Assembly (NCBI GenBank): GCA_035236585.1
Contig: CP141127.1
Span: 51,706,001-51,770,000 of the forward strand
Source: Warburgia ugandensis
Taxonomy: Eukaryota; Streptophyta; Magnoliopsida; Canellales; Canellaceae
Reading direction: 5' to 3'
DNA length: 64,000 nucleotides
Shown here in pieces: positions 1-12,255 of the stretch. The stretch's first letter is position 1; each line of letters starts with the position of its first letter. The position numbers and the translations under genes were made by a program. The notes under the pieces are model-generated. The model was not told the DNA's origin. It did no database searches and worked only from the letters and a program-made list of their open reading frames with translations.

Positions 1-1403
1 TGGAGGGTGAAAGTGTCTCCATTAGGTAGGGTAAAAGTGACACGTTTCTGGCGGCAATCAACAAAGGCTTGATGAAAGGCTAGCCAGTCCATACCTAGGA
101 TGATGTCGAAGTCATTCATATCTAAGTGGATAAGATTGGCATGCAGCAAATGGTCCTTGATCAAAATGGGGACATCCTGGAGATAAGAGTAGGTGGGAAG
201 TGCCTGGCCTACAGGAGTCATGATTTCTAGAGTGAAGTCTAGGTCCTATGGTATAATGTCCAAGGATGATGCAAATTCCCGGGATATGAAAGAATGAGTA
301 GAGCCTGTATCAAATAGAACTTTAGCAGGTGTATCATAGATAGAAAGAATACCTTCAACGACTGCATTTGAAGCTTGGGCTTGACTAGAAGTGAGGGCAA
401 AGACACGTCCTTGGCTTTTTGGAACTTGTTCTTCTTTACGCTCTTGTACTTTCCTTTTTGGACAATCTCTAGCAAAATGTCCTAGTTCTCCACAAAGATA
501 GCAAGTGATGTTGAAAATAAGACATGTTTTGCCTAAATGACTCCTGTTACACTTAGGGCATGTTTTCCAATCTAGTCTTCTTCCCTTGTTTTCAAACAGC
601 TTCTTGAAAGGTGGCCTGGGTCCAGATGACTGAAATGGTCTCTTTCCTTTGTTTCTCATGGTGTTGATGTTCTTAGTTTCCTTCATCGCCTGATTCCTTT
701 GGTAATCTTTTTCTTATAGGGAGGCCATCTCTACTGCCTCGGCTACGGTGGAAGGTTGGAAACCTAGAACTCTGTTCCTGAGTCCTGGGTTGAGTCCATC
801 TACAAATCTTTCGGCCACATCTTCCTCATCAACACAAGCATGTGGTGCAAATCTTCAAAGGCTGATGAATCTACTTTCATACTGTTGGATGGTCATATTT
901 CCTTGTTCTAAGTCCATAAATTCCTTTTCCTTCTGTTTCCTTATATGTTTAGGATAATATTTGTCATTAAAGACCTTTTTAAACTCTTCCCATCCTATTG
1001 TTTCTTGCTGATCAAAATAAGTTCTTTCCGCTGTTTCCCACCAAAAGGTTGCCTCTCTCCTAAACACAAATGTGGCCATGGGTACTTTTCTTTCTTCAGC
1101 TATGTTCATGGCTTTAAATATCTTTTCAATATCGATTAACCATTTTTCAACTGTAGATGCTTCATCTTCTCCTGTGAATGAGGGAGCTAGTTTTTGAAAC
1201 CATTCTAATTGAACCTCAGTCCTATCTATTGCTTTATTACGGGAAGGATCTCGGGGGGTAGGAGTTTGGCTTTGACTATTCATGTATTGTCCCATGTTTT
1301 GTAAGAATTGTTGGAATAACTCAGCCATCCCATTGCCCGACCTAGTGGAGTCCACAGGTGGGGCTTCAGGTCTTGGAGCAGTGCTTCCTTTCTTCTTAGG
1401 CAT
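1..1403 (-). pseudogene. Gag-protease of A1, broken by stops
   Basis: The polyprotein begins with MPKKKGS at 1403 and runs leftwards. It has a retrotransposon Gag capsid segment (motifs KWLIDIEKIFKAM, ATFWWE, WEEFKKVFNDKYYP and a QYESRF stretch). A basic linker and a CCHC zinc knuckle CYLCGELGHFARDC (about 461-502) follow, then the aspartic protease start VLFDTGSTHSFIS. Gag forms the virus-like particle and binds genomic RNA; protease matures the polyprotein in the cytoplasm. The frame is interrupted by a TAC-to-TAA stop near 714-716 and a CAG-to-TAG stop at 246-248, both judged against copy A2. No other function is plausible. The copy is certainly non-autonomous. Confidence 0.9.
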
Positions 1404-1529
1404 CTGTAATCAGAAGGTAATTCACCAAATCTCAGTTTGTGTTATCCTATTACCCCTTACTCTTTCATGGATGAAACTTGATTATAAGTTATTCTCCTCA
1501 TAGCTGGGCTATGAGTAATGTTAAACCGT

Positions 1530-1542
1530 GCTCTGATACCAA
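1530..1542 (-). other. Primer binding site of A1 (initiator tRNA-Met)
   Basis: On the minus strand TTGGTATCAGAGC lies one base downstream of the 5' LTR end. It is complementary to the 3' end of plant initiator tRNA-Met, the usual primer of Ty3/Gypsy minus-strand DNA synthesis. It fixes the orientation of A1. Confidence 0.93.
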
Positions 1543-1543
1543 C

Positions 1544-2399
1544 TGTGACGACCCGGGTTTTTATAGGATGCAATTTTGATAAAAAGGCGAGATCTCTTGT
1601 TTTATAAGTATGAGATGCATGAAAATCTTTTTCTTTTGGAAAACAATCTTTCATAAAAACCCCGAGTGTCAAAACACATTCTCAATTTATCTAGCTATGG
1701 CAAAGTTTAAATCAATATTGTTCCCAAGAAAGTGTTAGTCACAGCCTCAACTATTAGAGAGTAACTACAATCAAGTAACATTGAAAGATAAGGTAAGGGT
1801 TTACTTACTTGCATTAGGGGTCCATCCCTAAGCCTATGGGTGTCCTAAGGTCCTAATTGGGCCTTGGTATCCTCAGTTTTCCAAAGGTCTAGCGACCACG
1901 CACCACTATCCTATTCTAAGGGTCATGCCCACCTTTGATTGGGCCTTGATTAGGGATTTTATAGTTTACATGTGTCCGCGTCAACGACACGGACACAACG
2001 CCTTTTGTGGCGCCTCAATCGGAGCTCTAGATCTCAAGTTATAAGCGTTTTAGTGTCGCACATACATAGGGTCTTAAGAATGAAAAAAATGGAATGCTAG
2101 GGCGCTGCTCGTCTGTGTCGCGCGCCCCGGAACGATAAAACCCGCAGCGCTAGCGCATTGCACGTCTGTGGTGTGTACCTCAGCTGGCGCGTCTACAGAC
2201 GTGCCGGGTTTTCCCGCCCAACTGCCTCTTTTGCACCCGTTTGGTTTTCAAACCACGGCCGACGTGGGACGTTCCGACTGGAATGTCCTATTCATTGGGG
2301 AACCGGGGCGTCCTCAGGACACCCTAGTTTGACCCTGTCGAACCAATGCAGCCCAGGGAATATCCCTGGGTCCTTGGTGAGTCTCCAGGGCTCTATTCT
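1544..2399 (-). repeat. Truncated, internally deleted 5' LTR of A1
   Basis: The terminus TGTGACGACCCGGG matches the LTR ends at 13206 and 20304. Near 1810 the sequence jumps from the LTR start to a segment that lies about 1.1 kb further on in the A2 and A3 LTRs, with a short ttactt homology at the joint. At 2399 the LTR breaks off, where an oppositely oriented LTR begins. The TATA/U3 portion is missing, so this LTR cannot have its own promoter. Confidence 0.85.
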
Positions 2400-4789
2400 T
2401 GTAATGACCCCAATTTTTGTAATATTAAAATCCCGTGAAAAGTTCAGTTTTAAAGATAAGGGCATTTTGGTCTTTTCACTAGTCACCTTGACTGAACCTA
2501 GAAACTTGGTCCTGAAAATGGTTCCATTAGATGTGTCTCATATAAAGGAATCCAACAAGACCAAAATCCCCCAAAACGGAGTTAAAATGAGTAAGTTATG
2601 GCCCTTTGAAGTTCAGGGGCAAAACTATAATTTTAACAAAAAGGATTTAGCTGCAAAACACAGGGGCCCGTTTTGATACGGGCACCCTTCATCTTCAACC
2701 TCTAGAGGGTTCTAGAATGGCGGTGATTGGAGGTGAAATCACTGCCATTCTGGAGGTTTCTCCACCGCCATTCAAAGGCGGTGAGAGCCCCCTCCAGAAC
2801 CCTCTCTTAACTCTATAAATAGAGCTCTTGGGCACCTCTAATGGCAGCCCAAAACATTGAAGAAAACCCATTGAGGAGCAGTGACCTAGAGGAGAAAAAT
2901 CCAGCGACGAGCCAGGTATGCACAAGATCCCTCAAAACCCGTCTTCACAGTAGTCCTAGGATCAATTTCCTTAGGTTTTTGCATGAAAAACCATGCAAAA
3001 TGGAGCCCGGGAGAGCCACCAAGGACCCAGGGACGTTCCCTGGGCCGCACTGGTTCCACAGGGTCGAACCAGGGTGTCCTGAGGATGCCCCGGTTCCCCA
3101 GACGATGAGACGTTCCAGTCGAAACGTGACTCGTCAAACGCATCTGAAGAAAACCAACGGACGCCCCCGCAAAAGGGAAAACGGGAGGAAAAGTTCAGCG
3201 CGTCTGCAGACGCGCCCACTGAGGCGCACGCTACAGACACGCAGTGTGCTACCACTACGGTACTTTTTCATTCCTTAAGGAAGCTAGGGCACACGACGCA
3301 AACGCACAGCACCCTCGCATTCCGTCTTTTTATTTTTAAGACTCCTATGTACGTGCGACGCTTATAACTTGAGATCTAGAGCTCCGATTGAGGTGCCGCA
3401 AAAGGCGTTGTGTCCGTGTCGATGATGCGGACATATCCAAACTATAAAATCCCTGATCAAGGACCAATCAAAGGTGGGCATGACTCTTAGAATAGGATGG
3501 TGGCGCGTGGCCGCTAGACCTTTGGAAAACTAATGATACCAAGGCCCAATTAGGACCTTAGGACACCCATGGGCATAGGGATGGACCCCTAATGACTAAG
3601 TAATAAGGCCCAACTACTCTAAACCCATAAAAGATAGGATAAACTAACCTGGAGTCCCCAAACCATGTTCAGGAGCGTATGAGAACAAAAGGGTTAATGC
3701 GACCTAGCCAGGTAGGTGCTCTATCGCTACTATATTCTTTTAAAAGAACTATGATTGTTTTGCAAATATATGATTTAAGTATATGACTTGTTTAGCATGC
3801 ATGTGACAAATGCTTTATGCATAGACATGTTTCATATATACATTATGCATAGATATGTTTTGCAAACTATTGCATACCTTGCATGATTTATGAGAATTAA
3901 GTTCTTGCAAAGATTGCATGTCCTTGAGGGTTGCCAAAAGACGCTGGAGTGCCGAGGGCCAGGCAGTTGTGAGGGACCCAAAGAGGACAAGTTTTGAAAA
4001 GAGCTTTTTGGCTTATTTGATCGTACATGATTTGGGCTAATAAGCTCGTGGGTGCTATGCCGAGGGGTGTGGGTTGGCCACCCAGCCTCTACCACTATTA
4101 GGTGGATGGGCACCATGCCCAAAAAGGGCATGTCCCTACTTCAACTTCATGTGGTACAGGGGGTTACCACTGGTTTCACGGCATTAGGTCGAAGTGTCAC
4201 ATGCCCCGTGGAGGTATATGATCCTGTGTCCCTAAGTACCCGGAGACCACACAACGATGAGGTCGTGGGCATAGTGGGACCTTATGGTTTCATGGATTTA
4301 TGTGCATTGCATATGGCATGATATAAGGTTGGTTGACCATACCATGATAGATATCCATGAGTTGGATTCAATGAAGCATCTTATGCATATTATTATTTTA
4401 TGATATATATATATGATACTTTCGACTTAGTTTGTGAGATTCTTAAGTCGTTAGTATTTCAGTTTGACAATGGATTTTTAATATCGATATTGAACTTGAG
4501 TATTCAAACTTGCACATGATTTGAAAGAGCATATGATTTCAAAACATCTCATGCATTATAAAACTAGTAGTGATAGACTCCTATTGAGTATAGTATATAC
4601 TTACCCTATCCTTAACATTTTTCAGGATGATTCCATCCATGAGTAGAGGACATCTAAGTTAGTGCTACGAGCAAGTGAATCAAAAAGGAAACAATTATAC
4701 ATGTAAGTAAATTCTCAACCCTTTGGACATGTATTTGTATTTAATTACAGTTGGGCTGTGTGCTATAAATGGATAGACCTGGGGAAAAA
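2400..4789 (+). repeat. Oppositely oriented mosaic LTR, 3' end truncated
   Basis: It starts TGTAATGACCCCAAT, the 5' LTR terminus of family A read on the plus strand. The U3 segment and the TATA box at 2814-2822 follow, then an A-like GC-rich leader. The 3' third resembles family C, since 4680-4770 is the reverse complement of the C LTR start near 9430-9520. It lacks the final 200 or so bases, including the GGGTCGTCACA terminus. The right break falls at a repeated TATTTAATTACAGTT (about 4739 and 4791). It is the only plus-oriented LTR in the window. I infer a recombinant or chimeric LTR. Confidence 0.75.
2814..2822 (+). promoter_or_regulatory. TATA box of the plus-oriented LTR
   Basis: TATAAATAG lies about 415 bases into the LTR. 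Just upstream are inverted GGCGGTG/CACCGCC modules (2713-2790). The same arrangement occurs in the minus-strand A LTRs near 15287, 22329 and 31452. Confidence 0.75.
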
Positions 4790-5778
4790 TGTATTTAATT
4801 ACAGTTCCCAAGGCACCCCGTGCATCCTCGTCGAGCTAGGACTCGTGCCCCATGTTGCGCGCGCACCTGAAGGCCGCACCTGGGACAGTGTATGCACTGT
4901 CGTATGTCAGAACCCATCCCAGGGACCCTGTCCCAACCGTACGTGGAGCATGGCGTCCCTGGGACGCCTTGTTGGTTCAGGGCCGACTGGAACCTGTCTT
5001 GGAGCGTTTTTCGGCCAGGAAACCCGGCTGGAAAATGGCTAGGAAAAGACCAAATCCGGCATGGATCTGGCCTGGGGAAGCAAAACGGAGAGAGAAGGAG
5101 GAGGAACGGCTTACCTGGGCAGCCTGGGGACACCTTGTTTCCCAGTGGTGCGTTTTCCTCTGTCGGAAACCTTTGTTGTCGGAATCCATGAAGGGGAAAA
5201 CCCCAATACTAGACCAGAAAGGAGAAGAGGGGGAATGGGGAGATGAGAATGGAATGTCCGGCCTGACTAGGGCCTGGCCGTTGCCGGAAAAACTCAGGGA
5301 ACTAGGTTTTTGATTTTTGCCAAAACCCCAGTCCTAAATGACCGGAAAATCACGGTTTTGGAGAGGGGGAGATGGGGCTTTTTATAGCCCTGCTATGGCG
5401 GTGCTACCAATGGCGGTGCCGCCCTTGGCAGTGGTAGATCTCTCTAGAAAAATCGGGAGAGGAGGGTTTCTGGAGAAGTCTGGAGGTGGAAGACGATAGG
5501 GGGTGCTGTTATCAAAATGCCCCCTGCATTTTTCGTTCTTTTTCGTTTTCTGTTTACATTATAGAACTGCCCCTAATCTTTAAACGGCCGTAACTTCTTC
5601 ATACGAACTCCGTTTTTTGCGTTCTTTGAGGCGTTGGATTCCATTTTTTGAGTAGGATCTAATGGTACCAAGTGTCCTTACAAATTATTTCATTTAATAT
5701 TTTAAATAAGGTAAAACATTCAACACAGTTTATTTCCTATAGAATGTCCAATTTAGCTTAAATTACTTGGGCATTACA
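4790..5778 (-). repeat. 3' LTR remnant of element C1 (promoter half)
   Basis: The segment aligns with the last third of the solo C LTR at 27190-28178. It ends with GGGCATTACA at 5778, which is TGTAATGCCC on the element strand. A minus-strand TATA box GCTATAAAAAG is at 5378-5388. The first 1.8 kb or so of the LTR is missing, replaced by the plus-oriented LTR. The long plus-strand reading frames at 4758-5313 are chance frames in a GC-rich leader and have no recognisable domain. Confidence 0.8.
5378..5388 (-). promoter_or_regulatory. TATA box of the C1 LTR
   Basis: The element strand reads GCTATAAAAAG, about 390 bases from the LTR 5' end. The same block occurs in C2 (27743-27753) and C3 (33131-33141). 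GGCGGTG motifs lie directly upstream (5397-5440). Confidence 0.7.
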
Positions 5779-5791
5779 TTATTACTCCCTT
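5779..5791 (-). other. Polypurine tract of C1
   Basis: The element strand reads AAGGGAGTAATAA immediately before TGTAATG of the LTR. It marks the start of plus-strand DNA synthesis and confirms the LTR edge at 5778. Confidence 0.75.
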
Positions 5792-8700
5792 AAAAGAATT
5801 TCATCCTTGAAATTCCATAAATTATCATCTTCAAGGTATTTTGTTACTTAGATAAATTCTTGGTGAATGCATTCCCCCCTTAGGAATCAAATCTAGGTTC
5901 AACCTCAATTTATCATTTTTATTGTTCCTTCTATAAGGTCGTACCCATAAGGGCCGCTTTCACTTCGTACTCTGATGCATACTCCCCTACATGCCAGTTT
6001 AACAATATCGGTTTCTAGCGGTAGTTCATCTATCTCGAAATCCTTAGATGCATGTACTTTTCTCATCATGTATAGGATAGTCTCCTCGTAGATCATGCGT
6101 CTTTATTCATGTATAAATTACTCCATACTTGTTTGAGATCATATGATCTTACTTTTCCTATTTCATTTTGAATATCATAGTATAATCCCTTTTTCTTCTT
6201 GTCTTTCATCTAGTGATCTCTTCATCATCCACATCTCCTTCTAATGGTTGGTTATATGTCATTAGTAAGAGTCCAAAAAAAAGTTACCTTCTTTCTATTG
6301 TGTCTAACTTTGCTTCTTATCTTATTTGTCCCCAAGATACTTCAATAACTGACATGGTATCATGTGCTCTATAGCCAAACCCTTGATTAATTTTGAATTG
6401 TCTCTCGTTTTCCATATGTGACTTGATTTCCTTGACCAAGGTTACATTCAAAATAAAATCATGAAAGCCAATTAGTAGCATCTTTCATCGAGGACCTTAT
6501 CATATACTGAAAGTAAAATGTCTTAGCTCTATATCCAGTTTCATAATTATTGAATTCATTAAAAGCTTTTCTCCGTGAAGATTTTATCCAAACTCATGTC
6601 AAATGTTAATGGTCGATTCATCATCATGGGTCAAATGTTCTCATCCAAAGGCCTATCTCACTATAATAATGTTCTCATTTATGCAAAGCAAAAAGGCTCT
6701 TATTCATAACCGAGTACCCTTACTATGTCATGGTTGAATCCTTTGTCATCATCCTCTTTGTCCTTTCTTTTCTTGATGGTTTTCTTTGTAACCTTTCAGT
6801 CCAAAAGTTCTATGCTCAATCTAGTAGGGTTAGTCCTTAAGAAATTCCTTCAATTGATTTTTCGTACTTGGTATATGCTCATAACAACTAACTTTTTGTC
6901 TAAAGGCACGTAACATCACATTTTCACCTTATAGTGTGCTAGCCACCTCAACTTTTCTCCTTCCATTCCCTATATCAATATATTGTTCAATCTTTTATCA
7001 AGGATTTATTGTCAATCATGCAGTCTGTATTGTTAGGAGGTATCCTCATAAGTGGTGATTTTCTCAATTCCTCAAATTTTATCCTTCAAGTGCCTCCTCA
7101 TACTTAGCTTATAATAGCAGTTCTCGTTCAATAACTACTACATCAAGTTATGCTGAAGCTATTAAATCATCAAATTTGAAAAACACTTAGGTAAGCATGG
7201 AACATTTTCGTAGACATATAGAAAGACTTTATTTGATTACCTATTGATCTCTTTCCAGATATATCTTTGTCATAAGCTCAGGGGTCTCCAAATTCATCAG
7301 TACTTATCTACCTTTCTTTCCAATCCAAGTTAGCAGCATCTTTCAGACCCATAGTGATTTCTATGGTTTGTCATGGTATCTATTCAGGTTTGGAAAAATC
7401 TGTCTCACTGGTGGAGATCGCTCCTTATTTTTGCTTCTGTCTCAATTGTTACTGTATTTATTGTACTTGTAGCTCCTCCATGGTGTGGCCTAATCAACTG
7501 ACCTCATACCCTCAAATGACTTAGTCTAACAAGTAACTTCTTTTAGGTAAAACTCATGTCCAAATACTTATAATATCCCTCTGAGTATATACTTGATTAA
7601 TTAGGGTGGGATACTTTTATTTAGTCAAGAGTACTCTAAAGGTAATGACCAAATAATGGTCTTCAGATTTTTGGTCTTCCAATCTATGATAGTAAGACCT
7701 CAATTTGATCCTTGATGGTACCCTACTTGCTAAATGGACAAGTCACTGTCCCTGCTTAATTCCTTTTTCAATATACTTTATTGGCAAGGTGGGATATCAC
7801 CAAATTTTCCTTTTTATGGACTATATCCATTGGTGTTCCCCATAAGCTAATGGATCCGTTAAGATTCTAATTGATATAGACATCAAACCATTTAATTTCT
7901 AGTTGGTCACCATTCCCCTTCGAAAATTTCTTGTAGCATAATCTCCTGAAATTCGATACTCTAATCAACGCCTTAAATCCCATATGCTTTATCTCTATTA
8001 TAGGCCTTTACAATAACATTGTCGCCAACTCAACTATTATTATTCCTTTGAATTTGATTGGTTTATCTTCCCAGATGATTCAAGATGAAAGATTTGTATG
8101 GATCTATTCTTTCCTTAATAAAGTAATGACCTTTTTCTTTTGAATATTCAACATTCATTGAATACTTATAGTTACATCTCTATCTCTTTCTTTCTTTTCT
8201 TCAAAATCCTCTTTTTTGTCTACCTAAATCAATGTCTTCATGTGCTTTATTGCATATAATCAATACTGCATCTATTTCTTTACTTAACAGATATGATAAA
8301 CTGAATGCTTCTCATAAATTCTAAACTGTCATAAGATCATTGAAATCCTCAGTTGCCTGTAGCCTCAATAAAATTCATACAATGTCTTAATAATGGCATT
8401 GATGTTTTGATCATGCTATACTTCTCTTACAAGTTCATGTTAGGATCGATCTATTATCATCAAAATCTTTAGATAACTTGGTCGAATTCATTTCTCTATC
8501 ATATTCGTGTTATGTTTCTCTTATTCACACGATATGTCACTTGTATACATCTTCTGATTTGCTCCATAATACTCAGGTAGTTATTATTCGATAGCACTTC
8601 ACTCTTCATAAGACTGCAATTAAGGTATCCAAAATTGAGCTAAGTCTTTCAGGATTCATACCTTTGTGATCTAGTACGAGTCATAGTTACCTCTTAATAT

Positions 8701-9210
8701 CATCTTGCATTCTCATCCCTCTTAAATTATCATCAACATCTTCTCAAAGTCTGTCTTTTAGATCCCTTATCACACTCATATCATATCCCTTGTGATAGTG
8801 TGCTCATATTCTGATATTCTTTATGATGGTAAGATAGCCATATAGGCTTTTCGATTTTCTCACCTTTGATAACATTACTTTATAGCAGGTCAAAACTATC
8901 TACTAACAAGTTAACTAACATCCTCATTCATCATTCTCATTATAATATGATCCTTATTGAGTTTTCATCTTTGCACCACTGCAAAACAATCCTTATTGAT
9001 AAGATTTAAGCCATCCAATATCTAAGTATTTGCTAGACCCATCTCCTTTTTCACCTATTGGTTTATGGAGAAATGCCTTGAGCATTAATATTGTAATCCT
9101 CAAATAGAAGTAGTCATCGCTACTACTTCTATTTATACTACTTCTTGATTTTCTCTATTGTCTATGACCCTTGGACATGCTAGACTGGCTGTGAAAGGAT
9201 AAAACCTGGG

Positions 9211-9222
9211 TTCTGATACCAA
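9211..9222 (-). other. Primer binding site of C1
   Basis: The element strand reads TTGGTATCAGAA, the initiator tRNA-Met type, one base from the LTR at 9224. It resembles the A and B sites. Confidence 0.85.
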
Positions 9223-9223
9223 C

Positions 9224-10717
9224 TATGACGACCCGGGTTTTCCCATGCATTTTTAAATGCAATACCTAATTCCTAAGGTGGGATGCATTCCTATTTGAAA
9301 ACAATTTTATAAAACCATGCAATGCAGAGGAAAATCTTTAGTTTTAAACTCATTTTGAAAACCCTGAGTGTCATTTGCTTTCACAACAACCAAAGTAGTT
9401 TTTGAAAAACTTCAGAAATCATAAATGTTTTCCTAGGTCTATCCAGTCACAGCTCATAGCCCAACTGTAAATTAATACAAATACATGTCCAAAGGGTAGA
9501 GTGTTTACTTACATGTATGATTGTCTCCTTTTGATCTTGTTCGTAGCACTAACATAGGCGTCCTCTACTCGTGGATGGAACTATCCTGAAAAATGTTAAG
9601 GATAGGGTGAGTATATACTATACTCAATAGGCGTCTATCACTACTAGTTTTACAATGCATGCTATGTTTAAAATTCATATGCTCTTTAAAACATGTGCAT
9701 GTTCGAACAATCATGGTCAATATCGATATTAAAAACCACTGTCAAATTGGAATACTGACGACTAAAAGAAATAGCATAATCCAAGTCGAAAGTATCATAT
9801 ATCATAACATAATGATATGCATAAGATGCTCAACTGAATCCAAATCATGGATATATGCTATGGTCGACTAACCTCATGTCATGCTATATGCAAAGCAAGT
9901 AAATCCTCAAACCATAGGGTCCAACTATGCCCACGACCTCGCCGCCGTGTGGTCCTCGGGTACCTAGGGACACAGGGTCATATGCCTCCACGGGACATAT
10001 GACACTTCGACCTAGTGTCGTAACACCAGTGGTAGCCCCCTGTACCACACGTAGTCTAAGTAGGGACATGCCCTTTTTTGGGCGTGGTACCCATCCCACC
10101 TAATAGTGGTAGAGGCTGGAGGCCCACCCAGACCTCTCGGCATAGCGCCCACAAGCTTATTAGCCCAATTCATATAAGATCAAACAAGCCAAAAAGCTCT
10201 TTTTCAAAACCTGTCCTCTTTGGGTCCCTCACTGCCTGGCCCTCACAACTGCCTACCCAGCGTCTTTTGGGCACTCCAGCGTCTTTTGGTAACCCTCAAG
10301 AACATGCAATTTTTCAAGAACTCAATGCTCACAAATCATGCAATATATGCAATTGTTTGCAAAACATGTCTATGCATAATGTATTTATCATATGCATGCT
10401 GAATTCATTCATATGCTAAACAAGTGACAAAATAAGTCATGCTAAACAAGTCATATACTTATACTTAAAACATGCATTCTCAAAACGATCATGGCTCTTT
10501 TAAAAAGTCTAGTAGTGATAGAGCACCTACCTCAAAGTCTCCTGGAGTCACGTCCTTTATCACTCAACCCGTCCCTGGGTCTCATTTATAAACTCCTGGG
10601 TATGAATGGATACAAGGAGTCCTTATCAATTTCATTCTATTTAGACATTAGATTGCTAGATCTGCCTTTAAGGTCCATGGTCCTTACCTAGTTCATCTGT
10701 CAGGCTAGATCCTATAA
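9224..10717 (-). repeat. 5' LTR of C1, truncated on the right
   Basis: It begins TATGACGACCCGGG (the second base of the terminus is mutated) followed by the C-specific CCCATGCATTTTTAAATGC. It stays colinear with C2 from 25325 and with C3 from 28190 and 31891, as far as about 10717. The promoter half is missing; 33 unassigned bases follow and then the satellite starts. Segments at 9884-10340 are also similar to family A LTRs, so A and C are relatives. Confidence 0.82.
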
Positions 10718-10750
10718 TGTGGATCTACTATTCAATAGTAAAACTCAGTA

Positions 10751-12255
10751 AATGCATGGGGCCATTTGAATATGAAGGGCACCTTTAAAGATGAAGGGCA
10801 TTTAAGTAATTAAAAGATTTAAAACAAAAAGGATTCAATAAGCATGGGGCCATTTTGATAACAACACCCCCCCTCTGTCTCTGCATCTGCACCATATCTG
10901 CTCCCCATTGCGTAGGGAAAGACGATAGGCAGTCGTGATTCCCACCTCTTGTCACTGTTTGCAGCGTTGGGAAGTAATGTAACTACCCCAATTTTAAGGC
11001 TACATTTGGAAGATTGGATTAAAAAGGAGGATGAATGTTTTATAAACAATCAATTAAGAATTTGTTAATGGAATCCAACAGCTCAAAGAACACTGAAAAC
11101 AAAGTTCGTATAGTAAATTTATGAGGATTTGATGTTGAAGGACATTTTGCTAATCAAAAGATTCAAAAAAAAAAAGGTGTCTAAATATGGGGAGCATTTT
11201 GATGATGACACCCTCCCTCCATCTCACATCTCCCCCAAGAAAGAAGGTAAGCTATCACGCTACCCACCTCCAGTCACAGTTTGTTACGTTGAGAAATAAT
11301 GTGACTACCTAAATTATAAAGTCCTATTTGGAAGATTGGATTGAACAGGAAGATGAATGTCTTATAAATTTTAATTTTAGAAGATGGAATTTGTTGATAA
11401 TATTCACATAATTATATTCTATTCAAAAAATGGAGTCCAAAGTCACAAAGAACACTGAAAAAGGAGTTAGGATGAAAAAGTTATGCACATTTGAATATGA
11501 AGGGCATTTTAGAAATTAAAATAAGGATTCAAAATGCATGGGGCCATTTGAATATGAAGGGCACCTTTAAAGATGAAGGGCATTTACGTAATTAAAAGAC
11601 TAAAAAAAAGGGATTCAAAATGCATGGGGCCATTTTGATAACAACACCCTCCCTTTGTCTCTGCATCTACACCATATCTGCACCCCATTGTGGAGGGAAA
11701 GACGATAGGCTGTCACGATTCCCTCCTCTTGTCACTATTTGCAGCGTTGGGAAGTAATGTAACTGCCCCAATTTTAAGGCCATATTTGGATGATTGGATT
11801 AAAAAGGACGATGTATGTTTTGTAAACATTGAATTAAGAATTTGTTAATGGAATCCAACGACTCAAAGAACACTGTAAACAAAGTTCGTATAGAAAATTT
11901 ATGAGGATTTGATGTTGAAGGTCATTTTGCTAATCAAAAGATTGAAAAAAAAGACAAAAAAGGATTCATAATGTAGGGAGCATTTTTATGGTGACACCCT
12001 CCCTCCATCTCATGTCTCCCCCAAGAAAGAAGGTAGGCTATCACGCTGCCCACCTCCAGTCACAGTTTGTTACGTTGAGAAATAATGTAACTACCTAAAT
12101 TATAAAGTCCTATTTGGAAGATTGGATTGAATAGGAAGATGAATGTCTTATAAATTTTAATTTTAGAAGATAGAATTTGTTGATAATATTCACATAATTA
12201 TATTCTATTCAAAAAATTGAGTCCAATGTCACAAAGAACACTGAAAAAGGAGTTC
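10751..12255 (+). repeat. Satellite, left block, dimeric units of about 780 bases
   Basis: Two alternating monomer types of roughly 350-430 bases repeat head to tail. The landmark AACAACACCC occurs near 10861 and 11640; the variant GATGACACCC occurs near 11204, with a matching GGTGACACCC near 11990. Each monomer runs through a segment starting GGAATCCAACGGCTCAAAGA, which matches the U3 part of family C LTRs read on the element strand (5777 down to 5490). The array is therefore probably amplified LTR sequence, in inverse orientation to the neighbouring elements. No coding frame is credible. Confidence 0.85.

Larger units (their letters stand above)
1..1543 (-). mobile_element. Family A element A1, 5' part of the interior, cut by the window edge
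   Basis: This is the 5' half of a Ty3/Gypsy chromovirus interior on the minus strand. It runs from the primer binding site beside the LTR at 1544 through gag and protease. The window starts inside the protease-to-RT linker, because position 1 aligns with about 18760 of the better preserved copy A2. RT, integrase and the 3' LTR must lie left of the window, if they exist. Confidence 0.9.
5779..9223 (-). mobile_element. Non-coding interior of element C1 (LARD-like)
   Basis: This 3.4 kb lies between a polypurine tract (5779) and a primer binding site (9211-9222), so it is a retrotransposon interior. I find no gag, protease, RT, RNase H or integrase motif on either strand, and the longest frames are about 60 residues. 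It is AT-rich and strongly pyrimidine-biased on the plus strand. The structure fits a large non-autonomous derivative (LARD) mobilised by a relative such as A or B. An extremely decayed coding interior is the alternative. The 63-residue minus frame at 5905-6096 resembles nothing I know. Confidence 0.65.

Noticed and set aside
4758..5313. Overlapping plus-strand frames of 94-153 residues
   Set aside because: They lie in the GC-rich leader of the C1 LTR, opposite to the element's direction, and show no recognisable motif.
5905..6096. 63-residue minus-strand frame in the C1 interior
   Set aside because: It is short, resembles nothing known, and lies in a sequence with no other coding signal; a chance frame is more likely.
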